Assembly (NCBI RefSeq): GCF_037038585.1
Contig: NC_092521.1
Location: forward strand, 106,098,398 to 106,162,397
Reading direction: 5' to 3'
Origin: Patagioenas fasciata
Taxonomy: Eukaryota; Chordata; Aves; Columbiformes; Columbidae
Length of the DNA: 64,000 nucleotides
Both the position numbers and the translations under genes were made by a program. Each line of letters begins with the position of its first letter. Within the stretch, counting starts at the first letter, position 1. The notes beneath the pieces were generated by a model. That model had not been told where the DNA came from. It did no database searches and worked only from the letters and a program-made list of their open reading frames with translations. This document shows positions 32,578-44,757 of this stretch, piece by piece.

Positions 32578-34363
32578 AAACATTGGTACAATCAGTAGCC
32601 TTATTTGATTTAGAGAATACCAGTTATGTAAAACCATTTGTAACAATCAAAATAGAAGGCACTGAGAAGTTATTCACTGCCACAGCAGACTGACCTTTAC
32701 TGGTTTACGTGAGTGTTTATCACATGTGCGTGCACATCTTGATTTCCTGGCAGGGATGTTTAGAATAGATGCAAACTTCATTGGAGTGCCCTGCTTGACC
32801 GGGAGATGATAGTGTTTCTCTTGGTGCATAAATCCATGCATTTTGTGTAAATCTGAGATAAGCAAGTAAGTTACTACTCCCAAGCAGGAGTAGTTGGCTC
32901 CTAGGAGCTAGCTCCTGTTCCTAGTTACAGCTTCTAAAGCCTGTTTACAGACCTGTTTGTATGAACACTGCCTAGTCTTTTTTGGGCAAAATGAGCTGAC
33001 TGAGCAGCATCTGATCATTCATACCTTTTATCCCATCTGAGCTTGTTTTACTATGAACTTTAAACTCTAGTATGGAGCATGCAAACAAATATACTGCTCC
33101 AGGGAAGACAGAGTTCCTTTTATTCCAGTGATTGGATGTGTGATAAACATTACTTAGTTTGAATCAATTAAAATTTGTGCATTAGTGCAGGAACGCCATA
33201 AATGCAAAAATGCCATAAAAGCATTTCCTTATATAGTAATTTGAAGAATTAATTCTGGTTCTTTTTCTTTGCCCTTAAATCACTCTATGGCAGCTCCAGG
33301 AAGTTTAATGTTATAAAAAGATGGGTTATTTATGTCATTATGTGTATCCAGCTAGCCCCAAGGTGTGGAAACTTAATGAGCAGGCTCTAGCAGCAAAAGC
33401 CTTTACAAAGTTTTTCAGAGTTTTCATCTAATATTTTTTCACATGAAGAAAGGACTTACATGTACCAGAGTGCTGCTGGGCATAACCAGCAAATAATTAT
33501 GGTCTGTAAGTGACTGGATGGCAGTCAAAGACACCATACTGAGTCTACATGCCCAATATTGTCTTCTGCTCCTTACTACAGCATTTTTCAGGAGATGTAA
33601 GCAATCAGTATTGAAACTCGTATATGTGCAAATTACGATGTTAACAGTCCACTGTCCACATACTGCCACATAGTTCTTTAAAAATATGGGCAGGCACATT
33701 CACGTCTAGTGTGAAAAGTAGTTAAGACAGGGTTGTTCCTCCTTCATTGTCAAGAACTCTGGAGGTGCTTGTAGTTGAGACAGGAATCTGATAATTTCTA
33801 TGCCAGAGCAGCTGTCTTGTTCCTATAGTCTTTACAAATGGAACTGGAGACTATCTAATCCCATTTTTTTCTTGACCACAGAGAATTCACTTGGGATATT
33901 TCATAGTTTGACATTGGCTTGCAGGACTCTGCTGTTCAGTTTGAATGCAGATTCAACAGGCATTACACAAGTGAAAGCCTGGCTGACAACCATTGCAGAC
34001 TTAGTGAAATGACAGGTGGGATGAAGGAACTTTTGCCTCAGTAAAATAAGGTATTTCACTAATCAGTTAATACAACTGTGAGAGCATGGTCTTCTGTCAG
34101 CAAACAAACAGCTGAGACAGCTTTTGGGCAGACACTGACTCCTGAAAGGAACAGATTTGACAGGTACGAAGACAAGTCACTGACTTGTATCCTTTCAGAT
34201 GAAAAGAAAATTTCTGCCTTTTTTTTTCCTTACCAATAGGACAAAAGGTTGTTTTATTTAAAAATTTTAAAAGATGTTGAAATAGTTAAGTAATTCACTT
34301 AGTTTGTTAAATCAAAACCATCCAAGCACTTCTGCTTGACAATAAATCAGTGTTTTTCTTTAA

Positions 34364-34399
34364 CTGACATATTCACAATAAGTCTGACATATTCACAAT
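34364..34399. repeat. direct repeat, 20-bp period
   Basis: CTGACATATTCACAAT occurs at 34364-34379 and again at 34384-34399, separated by AAGT. Confidence 0.9.
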
Positions 34400-35526
34400 G
34401 GTGCAACACAGATTAGAAGTACATTAGAGTTTGAAGAGTTCATCTCTCTACATCTCTATGTGAATGTGAAATGTAAGATTTTGAATTTTATTTAATTATA
34501 AGCATAATAATTCCAAAATCTATACAAGCTTAACAAAACTGACCCAACCTGATATCAGTTTTTTTCATGAGAACTTTTGAGGTTTTGACCTTTTTTTTCC
34601 ATCCTTCAACAAGAGCCAAAGCCCTTTCCAGCATGTGTTGCATAAAATGTGTGCTTTTGAATCAGAACATCTTAATTTGGTACTTGCTGAGCAGAAGAGA
34701 TCCAGCAACCCAGACTTCTCTCCTAGCAGAAACTTGGAATCCTAATGGAAACATTTCACCCACAATGGAACTTGATGAAAGTCACTGAAAATTTGTCAGT
34801 CAGCTGCCACTGGTTTGGGGAGGGGAGAATTGGTAAGTTTGATATAAGCCATCTTTGCTAGATAAGGTTCTTCCATGCTATGCTGTCTTCTCATATATTT
34901 CAGGAAGTTATCATTCCCATATACTGAAAGGCCTTCTAAAATATACATATTAGTTATATTTATCATGTGTGTTTAACTAGCTTAAAAAATAATGCATTTT
35001 AAAACTTTCTCATTAACTACATTTCATCATTGCTAAGACTTCACAGACTAGCTTCTGCTGATCTACAATATTTTCTGAGGGTTTCAGTGCAAGCCATATG
35101 AATTGCTACAGGGTACAGTCTTGAGACTACAGTATCTGTTGATTAAAATATTAAAATGGATATGTTCTTAATTTCTAGTATCAGGGATATAATTTGATGT
35201 TGTCTACTAGGACAATTGGTAACACATTCAGTATTTCAGACCGTAAAACCAAGACTGTCCCTGCTGCAGAGTTTAATACTTATAAAAAGAAAATATATAA
35301 ATATCAATAATAGGAAACTGCTGCTGTGTAAACACTTATATCCTCTGCAATAATTAAGAAGTAGGAAATATTATTTTCCTTATATGTCCACGCACAGACA
35401 CATCCCCTTGTATGAGAGTTTAAATGCCCCTAGAAATCTTCCATTTTTGGCTCCATTTGATTCAGTTATAAGCTTTCTATACCCCACCTAACTTGCGGGA
35501 AATCCTTTCTCTGTGTTTACAGACCA

Positions 35527-35528
<2 letters not shown>

Positions 35529-35570
<42 letters not shown>
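35529..35570. repeat. (TG)21 microsatellite
   Basis: Twenty-one uninterrupted TG units. Length and purity make it a likely polymorphic marker. Confidence 0.97.
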
Positions 35571-35573
<3 letters not shown>

Positions 35574-38500
35574 ACTTCATTCAAACTGAGAACAATGGTG
35601 TGTGGTTTTTTAATGCTTTTTATCTTTTGGAATTGTTGGAAATCCCACAGTTCTGCTGTCATTAGGTCACTTAGATAGTTTAGCTTTTCCCAGTTGTGTG
35701 TACTGTAGAAGAATAATTATGCTTTGATACTTAAACTCAGACGTCAAAGGCATCTAGTTTTTAAAGCTGGCCTAGTGTGGTGGCTTTTTAGAAAAGGTAA
35801 AAACAATTGATTTTTTTAGACACAGCTTTTTCAGCTGATATAACTTTACCAAAACACCTGGGCTTGCTTTCTCAAGGAGCATAGTAACAGCAGAGGAATG
35901 TGGTTTCAGGCTTTGCATCTGATCACATGGTATCCTGTGGCATGTCCTGTATCATGTCACATGTCCTGCATTCAGTTAAATGGCAGAGACCTGCTTTTGC
36001 ATTAACAGCACAGAACTGCCAGACCATGGGCATGGCCCTGTTACAGCCATCCCTCCCTAGGGCCTGTAGTTTCAGAAGCAATGGCTGGGACAGGGAGCAG
36101 GGCTGATTGTGGTCTCAGCTCATTTTTTGAGCTACTCAGTGAGTTTAAGCAATCCACTTTATCTTATTGTACCTTGATTTTCAAATTATAATGATTAAGA
36201 ACCCTTTCCACAGCACATTAAAAAAATTCCATGTAAGATCTAAGTAAGAGTATCATTCAGCTTCTCCTTTTGTAAAAACATGGGCTTTACATGTCCTCAT
36301 CTGATCTGACAATCACAGATGCTCTTTATCCCAGGGACTTGTAGTTTATGCTGAATAAAATATAGGCTTAGGTAGAGACAGAAACATGTCACTGGGACAC
36401 CTAGATTGTTTAATTGTTTTAATTGTTTTTTAATTGGACTGTAAATTCCAATGTATTATAACATCAATTTGGCTAAAGGTTCATGATGTGTTTTGTACAG
36501 GTGGTGACTGGGAAATATTTCTACTCAAAAGAGCTCAATATTGATAAAAGAATGTTTACAGGTCATGATATATGTATCACCTTGCAAGAAAGAATTTGTT
36601 CAGTATTTTAAAAATAATTTATTGCAAGAAGTCATATGTGTAGTACTAGAACCTAGGTCATGAAACACAACTTTAAATTATTTTTCATTCAGGTGTTGAT
36701 GAGCAATACTGTGCAATTTATCTAGGAAATGGAAAAGTGATCTTAACTACTTTCTGAACCATTAGTTCTTCACTGGTATTTTCTAGCAAAATCCAAATAA
36801 ATAGTTGGACAGCTAATGCGTAAGGGTGACCCATGTCTTTTGCTTGTAGCTCAGTTTAACGATGAGAGAAAAGCATCCTTCTGAGAGTTAGGTTATACAG
36901 GTTATTTAAAATATAATACAGTGTAATGAACATAATATACATTATTTTACTGCATTATAAAATAACTGAGTAAATGCTACTAGTGGGTTTCTTAAACCTG
37001 ACATGCTACCTACTTGAGTTATATCTTTGTTTGTGTGGTAGTGGCTGCTCAGTCTTTTTCCTTTGTTGATTCTGTTCCCTTTATGCACGATATTATTGGG
37101 GTTTATGTATGTCTTGACTGATTTTGAATCTCATCTGTTACTGTCAGGTTATTTTTCTTTGTAGCATTTCATGAGTGTGCCAAGTAGACTCAAATCTAGG
37201 TCTTGTGTATGTTTGCACATATGTATTCTGCTGGCTTTTCTGTTGTCTGCTCAATTTTTCATTACCAAGTCTGCAGCAGTGCCAAACAGTAGTGAAGTAA
37301 TCCTGTATCAACCTAGTGATTCCACATGGAAAGATTCTGTTATCTGCTGGTTAAAAACCTTTACACATCTGAAAATGATTATATTGATGGTCAAACTGGA
37401 ATTCCATAGAGCTGAAAGTCAAAACTGTAGATCTTTTCAGGATAATGCCCTCTGAAAAGAAACAAAGTAGGTATTTGGGTTAGTTGGCTGTTCTGTGCAT
37501 ACTTCTTTGAATGTCCTTAGTGTGAATACCTGCTAATATACCATATGCTTAATATGCAGTAAAAAGAATAGCAGTTTTCAAATTCCTGTGAGCTTTGCAT
37601 TCTGCACATGATGCTTTTGCATCACTCAGCAGAAGGTTCTTTGTACAACAGGGATTATCAAGATTTCTCTCCAGGGGCACTCAGTGAAATATACTTTGTT
37701 ATGTCTGCTATCAAAGGTTCCAAGTTTCTTTCAGTGAGCAGTGAGCCCTCTTTCAGATTTTACTCAACAGTTCTGTCAATTTTAATGGTGGGGGGCTGCT
37801 TAGCATCACTATTCTGACTTGAGTTTCTCCATTTGCTTCTCTGTTTATCAGTTTCTTGATTGTAGTCTGTATTTCTCTTATTTCCATTGGGATTATGGTT
37901 CATGTATTTCACTGAAATAAAGTGCTGAGTTAGTGGACTGTGAGAATTCCTTTGAAATGCTGTGCCCATCTACTTATCTACTTTATTTCAATTATGAGTA
38001 AGTTGATGCTGAGTGAATAATTGGATATTCACAACACATACATGCAACCTGACCTCTCTAACATGTAATGAGTCCCTGACTCCTTCAAGAATATTTTAAA
38101 TGTTTGGGTAATACTGCTTAAAACAGCAAGCAGAGATCAACTTGCAACATGATGCTTTCTATGGCACACTTAATAAATGACACATACTTCGGATAGACTC
38201 ACTCAGATAATGGCGCAATACAATGGAATCTTACTTTGACTGTAAAGCATATCCTTCTGTCCAAAGCCCAAAACTCTGGATTTGTCTCCATCACAGAGTG
38301 CAGTTTCACATAGCAAAGCTGGCGCTAGTTCTGATTAAGCTGGTATGCCTACAGAGCTTAGTGCCATACAGAGATACTAACCTTGCTAAAGCAATATAAT
38401 TACATCACCTCAGACTCCAATCTCAGTAGAATATTCTGCCTCCTAGTAAATATAATTACACAGCAACAGAGCTCTACACTGAGGTGGCCATAATGCTGAC

Positions 38501-41500
38501 CCCTTAGCTAGTTAGTTTTGAGTTAGCATAAGTATCTTGATAAGTCTCTGCTCTGTGCTGCATAAAGGTATTCTATACTGCAATGCTGATTTTATCACCT
38601 TGTTTTGTGGAACGTATATAGCAGAGGTATATGGGTAAAAGGGTAAAACTTTTCTAACTAGTCCACGTCTGCTTGTATTTCAGACTTGAGTTCAGATGTT
38701 TCCTGGAATGCATCTGAAAAGGAATGTGCTGCTTCATTTCAGTGCTGATAAATTAGTAATTATTCTTTTTTCCCCACAAAAAACATTGAGTCAGCTATCA
38801 CAACCTTGGAAACGGCAGAGCCCACCTTAAATTTCTTAAGGTGAAACCTGCTATCTCCTCAGTGTTCAGCGCAGGTCTGTTCTCTGCTCTTTGCCCTGAA
38901 ACAGTACAGTAGTTTTGCTGCACTCAGACTGTGTACAGCACTGAAGAGATACCAAGGTTTGACCTTGACCTCTAGCCCATACAGATACTTAAGCTCTAAG
39001 GAGTCACCTGATGGAAGGTAACAGAGGTGTTTTAGCCCATTTGCTTCTTTCATAAATTTTATTATCAATGTCTGAGGAGACATAATTGCTAAATACTAAA
39101 TATCTTTCTAACTGTCATACTTTATGTGCGTTTATTTAAAAAGCCAGTGGAAACAATGGGTGCTTTGATGGTTATGCTTAACTGTGTTTCTCTGTGTTGA
39201 ATGTTTATTTTGACAGTGATCCCCCATTACCAATAAAAACTCCTTCCCTCTCATTTTCTCTACCCAAGCTCTTTATAATGAGCACAAAATTTTGCGCTTT
39301 TTTCCTGCTTTTTTAGGAAAAAATTAACAGTATAGTCCTGGATTACCTGAAGCACATTACAAAATAAACTGCCCAAGATCAACTTACATGCTATGGACAT
39401 TTGTTGTAAAAGAAAACTAAGCAAAGTTTATGCTATTCCAAGTTTACATGGTATTTTTTAATGCAAAAGTTATGTAGCCATGATGTGTGATAATAAAATA
39501 AATAACAACACAGTGTCTTACTCCAGTAATAAGCTTTTCCTACAATAGTAAGTCCAGTAATAAACTTTCATGAAGAGTGTGTGCGTGTGGAAACTGGTGT
39601 CATGTTGCAGCTGAGACCTCTGACTCCCTGCTCTCGATTGAGGAAAGAGGAAGTGGGATCTCTCCTTTCGAATGACAAAAAGATACTAATTTGACTTACT
39701 GTAATACAAAACCTTATTTAGCTATACAAGCAGGCTGCAAACACAGTAACTGTTCTGCAGAGACTAGTATTATATCAAGAAAGAGCATGTCCTAATGCAA
39801 ATTTCTCCTTTCTTTAACTTCTGTGCTTGAGAATTTATAAAATACAGTCACTTGCAGAATGGCTCACAGTCATTAAGAATAGGCACAGTTTGAGCATAGC
39901 TCTTCTGGAGTAATGTTGAAGTAATTTGGTTAAAAGTAATTTGGTTATAATTGTTGAAGTATTTTGGTTAAAATCCTGTATTATCATCTACATCTAATAT
40001 ATATATATAGCAGTGTAAGTATTACATTCACCAATTGCTAATGAAAAGAAAAATGAATTAAATGAGTCATTAGACTGCATGTTGCTAAACTCTGTTTCTA
40101 AAGAAACCTGAAGTGTCAACCTTGTTAGACAAATTTAAAATGACTAATTATTTGCTCTCAAACAATTTCAGTTAAATATTCAGTCAAGCTATGGTGGAAT
40201 ATGCTTGACTATGCTAAAGAGTAAATACAGGTTGTCAGAAAAGAGGAAGAATATCTGCTGAAGTTGGATTTCTAAAAATGATTTCCAGAACTTTTTTTTT
40301 TTATGTTGTTGTTCACAAATAATTTTCAAGTCTGAAGTAAAAAAGCCTGTAAACCTTTCTTTAAGTAGCCCTACTATTGCCAGCAGAATAATCATCACAA
40401 AATTTTAAGGTGAGTGTGACTGTTCACTCAGCCTCTGCTCAGATTTTGGCTAAGCCAGCTCATGTTAAGTCCTAATGTACACTGAGAGCAGAACCATTAG
40501 CTCAAAGGAAGGGCAACAAGTATGCAGGATATGGTCACCAGAAATGGCTAAAGGTCATTATGCAACCACAATCACCTACAGCTTGCAGTTTCCTATGGCC
40601 ATAGTCCTTGCATTAGCAATTGTCTGGCAGTTTCTTCAGAATACATTAAAAAATTTGATGGAAATACACCAAACTTCCAAGTCAGAAGATACAGATACAT
40701 CAGCTTAACCAAAAGGTTTTTGAGGTGGATCCAACACCAACTGGACTCCCAAGGCTTTCATGCTTCCCGGTAGGATACATGGGATGCCTGCACCATGACA
40801 GAAGAGAAATGATGAGCACTCTCACTGTCAGCTAGGTAACAATTTTGTACATAAGTGCATGAGTTACAAGTTATAAGCTGCAAGTTATGAATTAGAGAAC
40901 TTGTGAGTTAGAAACCTCAAGAATTACCATAGAATCATAGAATGCTTTGAGTAGAAATGCACCTTAAAGATTATCTAGTTCCAACCACCCTGCCATGGGC
41001 AGGGACACCTTCCACTAGACCAGGTTACTCAAAGCCCCACCCAACCTGGCCTTGAGCACTTCCAGGGATGGGACAGCCACAGCTTCTCTAGGCAGCCTAC
41101 TCCAGTGCCTCACTACCGTCATAGTGAAGAATTTCTTCCTCATATCTGACCTAAATCTACTGACTTTCAGTTTAAAGCCATTACCCCTTGTTCTATCACT
41201 ATGTGCCCTTGTAAAAAGTTCCTCTCCAGCTTTCTTGCAGTGCCCCTTGAGATACTGGAAGACTGCTGGAAGGTCTCCCTGGAGTCTTCTCCAAGCTGAA
41301 CAAACCCAACTTTCTCAGCCTGTCTTCATAGGAGAGGTGCTCCAGCCCTCTGATCAGCTTCAAGGCCTTTCTCTGGACCTTTTCCAACGGGTCCACATCC
41401 TTCTTATGTTAGAGGCCCCAGAGCTGGATGGAGTGCTCCAGATGGGGTCTCACCAGAGCAGAGTAGAGGGGCAGAATCACCTCCTTTGACCTGCTGGTCA

Positions 41501-41978
41501 CATGTATTTTGATGCAGCCCAGGATACAGTTGACTTTCTGGGCTTGAAGCACACATTGCCTGATCATGTTGAGTTTCTCATCAGTCAACACCCCCAAGTC
41601 CTTTTCTCCTCAAGACTGCTCTCAATCCATTGTCCGCTCAGCCTGTATTTGTGCTTGAGTTGCCCCGACGTGTAGGACCTTGCACTTGGCCTTGTTGAAC
41701 TTCATGAGGTTCTCACGGACCCACATGTCCAGTCTATCAATGTATCTCTGGATGTCATCCCTTCACTCCAGTGTGTCAACTGCACAACACAGCTTGGTGT
41801 CATCAGCAAAATTGCTGAGGGTGTGCTCAATCCCCCTGTTCTTGTCACCAGCAAAGATATTAAACAATGCTGGCCCCAATACCAACCCCTGAGGGATGCC
41901 ACTCATCACTGGTCTCCACTTGGACACTGAGATGTTGACTGCAACTCTTTGAGAGCAGCCATCCAGCCAATTCCTTAT

Positions 41979-42263
41979 CTACAAAGTGGTCCATCCGTCC
42001 AATCCATATCTCTCCAATTTAGAGACAGGGATGCCGTGCAGAACAGTGCCAAATACTTTACACAAGTCCAGGTAGATGATGTCAGTTAAACTTCCCTTAT
42101 CTGCCAGTGCTGTAACCCTGTTGTAGAAGACCACCAGATTTGTCAGGCACAATTTGTCCTCAGTGAAGCCATGTTGGCCATCACCATCACAAATCACCTC
42201 CTTATTTTCCATGTGCCTTAGCATAGCTTGCAGGAGAATCTGCTCCATGATCTTGGCAGGCAC
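41979..42263 (-). pseudogene. CR1 reverse-transcriptase fragment
   Basis: A 94-codon frame in the RT fingers/palm region, from [11 protein letters not shown] through QHGFTEDK to [11 protein letters not shown]. The catalytic Asp of motif A is present; the usual second Asp of KAFD is replaced by Gly. The following RT part continues in another frame. Confidence 0.85.
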
Positions 42264-42939
42264 AGAGGTGAGGCTGAGTGGCTTGTAGCTCCCCTGGTCT
42301 TCCTTTTTAAAAAATGAGGGTTATGTTTGCTCTTTTCCAGTCAGCAGGAGCTTCCCCAGACTGCCATGACTTCTCAAATATGATGGATAGTGGCTTAGAA
42401 ACTTCATCAGCCAATTCTCTCAGGACCTGTGGATGTATCTCATCAGGTCCCATGCACTTGTGCACCTTCATGCTCCTTAGATGGTCTTGAACCTGATCTT
42501 CTACGGTGAGTGGTTTTTCATTCTCCCAGTCCCTGTCGTTGCTTCCTGTGACTTGGGCAGTACGACTAGAGCACTTGCCAGTGAAGACTAAGGCAAAAAA
42601 GTTGTTGAGTACCTCAGCCTTCTCCGTATCACAAGTAACCAGGTCTCCTGTTTCCTTTCAGAAAGGGCCTACATTTTCCCTAGTGTTCCTTTTATCATCA
42701 ATGTGCCTATAGAAGCTTGTTGCCCTTGGTGTCCCTGGCCAGATTTTAATTCTATCGGGGCTTTAGCTTTCCTAACTTGCTTCCTGGCTGCTTGGACAAT
42801 TTATCTGTATTTCTTCCAAGCTACCTGTCCTTGCTTCCACCTTCTGTAGGCTTCCTTTTTGTGTTAGAGTTTGTCCAGGAGATACTTGTTCATCCATGCA
42901 GGCATCCTGTCATTTTTGCCTGACTTCTTTGTTGGAATG

Positions 42940-43594
42940 TGTCCTGGTTTTGTTAAAAACAAGTTTCTCTTTTAGTGAATTTGCCTGTCATCTAAAGCCT
43001 TCGTATTAGCTGCATTTTCCTGGAAAGTCAGATACATGTTTTGGTAAACATAACAATGGAATGTGAGGTTATTGATAAGGATGGATGCACATCTTGCAAG
43101 AGGGGCAACAAGAAACAGGTGACCAAGAAACTGACCAACAGAGTATAACATCCTATTCACGTTAATACTTCATATAAAAGTGGGAGATCATGAGGATCTC
43201 ATCCCTTTTTCCTTATGGACGACATCAGGAGGGGACCTCGCTAGTCGTCCCTGCAAACTGAAGCCTAGTGACAGACTGAATCCAGCTCCCATTGGCTGCA
43301 GAAGTCCAATCCAGAACTTCGGGTGCCAGCCTTATCATCTGCCGGAGCAGTTGCTGGGACTTTCAAGATTGGTTTTGTATATTTTGTATTATTTTCCTCT
43401 ATTTTGTCAGTAGCATTAGTAAAACATTTCTAATTTTTCCAACTTTCTTCTTTCTGTCCCTCTTTTCCTCCCAATTGCCTGTCCTTAGTGGGAGCAGGGA
43501 GAGAGGGAGGACCTGAATGGGGAAGGTGGAAGAGAGAGGGTTAACAATACATCTGCCATGGTTTTATTGTCACCCTGCAATCAAAACCTCGACA
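42940..43594 (+). mobile_element. solo LTR, family B copy 1, inserted in CR1
   Basis: It begins TGTCCTGGTTTTG and ends AAACCTCGACA, with perfect 5-bp duplications GAATG at 42935-42939 and 43595-43599. The interrupted CR1 sequence resumes directly after the right-hand copy. A TATAAAA box at 43173-43179 and an AGTAAA poly(A)-like signal at 43418-43423 are in the right order for plus-strand sense. Length 655 bp, no internal retroviral genes. The duplication length fits ERVL/ERV3-type integration, so it is an LTR left by recombination of a provirus. Confidence 0.93.
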
Positions 43595-43911
43595 GAATGC
43601 TTTGCTCCTGAGCTTGGAGGAGGTGTTTCTCGGATATTAACCAGCCCTCTTGGGCTACTCTTCCCTCCAGGATTTCATCCCATGGTACTCTACTAAGCAG
43701 ATCCCTACAGAGACCAAAGTCTGTTCTCCTGAAGTTCAAGGTAGTGAGCTTCATGTGTACATTCCTCACTGCCCTAAGGATCTTCTGCTCTGCCATTTCA
43801 TGTTCACTGCAGCCAAGGCTGCCCTGGAGCTTCACATTCTCCCGCACCAGCCCCTCTTTGTTGGTGAGAACAAGGTCCAGCAGAGTACCTGTCCTCATTG
43901 GCTTCTATCAC

Positions 43912-44178
43912 TTAGAGAAGGAAGTTATCATAAACACATTCCAGGAGACTCCTGGATTGCTTATGTCCTGCTCTGTTGTCCCTCCAACAGCTCTCAGAGT
44001 GGTTAAAGTCCCACATGAGGACCAGGGCTTGTGAAAGTGGGGCTGCTCCTATCTGTCTATAGATGGCCTCATCCGCTTGGCCTTCCTGGTCGAGTGGCCT
44101 GGAGCAAACTCCCCCTCTAATGTCACTGACCCATAAGCTCTCCATCACCTGCTCATCCATCCCCAGGCAGAGCTCCAT
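43912..44178 (-). pseudogene. CR1 endonuclease-domain fragment
   Basis: An 88-codon frame covering the middle of the apurinic-type endonuclease domain: MELCLGMDEQ near its start, ALVLMWDFNHSESCWRDN near residues 51-68. The conserved Gly before DFN is Trp. Upstream and downstream parts are in other frames. Confidence 0.82.
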
Positions 44179-44757
44179 GCACTCCAGCCAGGCACTGACA
44201 TAGAGGGCAACACCCTCTCTTGTCTCATCTGCCTGTCCTTCCTAAAGAGCCTATACCCTTCCATTCCAACACTCCAGTCACAGAAGCCATCACACCATGT
44301 CTCCGTGATGCCAATAAGATCACAAGTCCTGCAAACATGTGCACATCTCTAACGCCTCTTGTTTATTCTCCATGCTACCTGTGTTTGCATAGAGGCATTG
44401 AAGATGGGCCCCTGATGGAGGTGACTTACTGGCTGGAGTGGCTGGATTTCCTTTGTGCTGCTCTTCAGGTGCTCTCCTGCTGACTTGTGACCCTTCTCCA
44501 GGCCCTGGGCATCTATTGCTGGCACTGACATAAAACTGGTAGGAGTGGGATGGATTGAGGTTTCCCTCCCCCAACAAGTTTAGTTTAAAGCCCACTTCAC
44601 CAGTTTGGTAAGCCTGTGATTGAAGATGCTCTTCCTCTTCTCTGACAGATGAAATCCATCAACTCCCAGCAGACCAGGTTTCTCAAAGAGGGTCCCATGG
44701 TCTAAGTAGCCAAACCTTTGGCTGTGGAATCAGACCTGTAACCATTTGTTGATTCAC

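Larger units (their letters stand above)
28837..40927. other. 12-kb non-coding stretch
   Basis: AT-rich and almost free of recognisable interspersed repeats. Contents seen: (CAAA)n at 32541-32577, a 16-bp direct repeat at 34364-34399, (TG)21 at 35529-35570, and local GTAATTTGGTTA repeats at about 39928-39960. The open frames at 29129, 34567 and 37171 lack a matching donor or acceptor pair. It could be the intron following exon 28771. Confidence 0.5.
40928..44757 (-). mobile_element. long CR1 LINE, about 3.2 kb, split by an LTR
   Basis: The left end has CATAGAATCATAGAATG octamers. On the minus strand the copy runs from the 3' end through the RT (41640-42300) into the endonuclease region (43600-44500). 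Recognisable pieces are LQCLYANTGSMENKQE and MELCLGMDEQ in the endonuclease, then [35 protein letters not shown] and [11 protein letters not shown] in the RT. The RT FADD box (41799-41810) and the first motif-A Asp (codon 42066-42068) are kept. The endonuclease GDFN motif reads WDFN (44002-44013), and frames are broken in many places, so it is inactive. The element lacks its 5' end and most of ORF1. An LTR occupies 42940-43594. Confidence 0.93.

Noticed and set aside
37165-37455. Plus-strand frame with an acceptor and a hydrophobic stretch resembling a signal peptide
   Set aside because: No upstream or downstream exon joins it, the donor-like site is poor, and AT-rich chance frames often yield such hydrophobic runs.
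38674-38739. Plus-strand 20-codon frame after a TTTCAG acceptor
   Set aside because: Too short, no partner exon in phase, and no coding-like change in composition.
43180-43516. Overlapping frames of 74-77 codons
   Set aside because: They lie wholly within the solo LTR and match no retroviral protein order.
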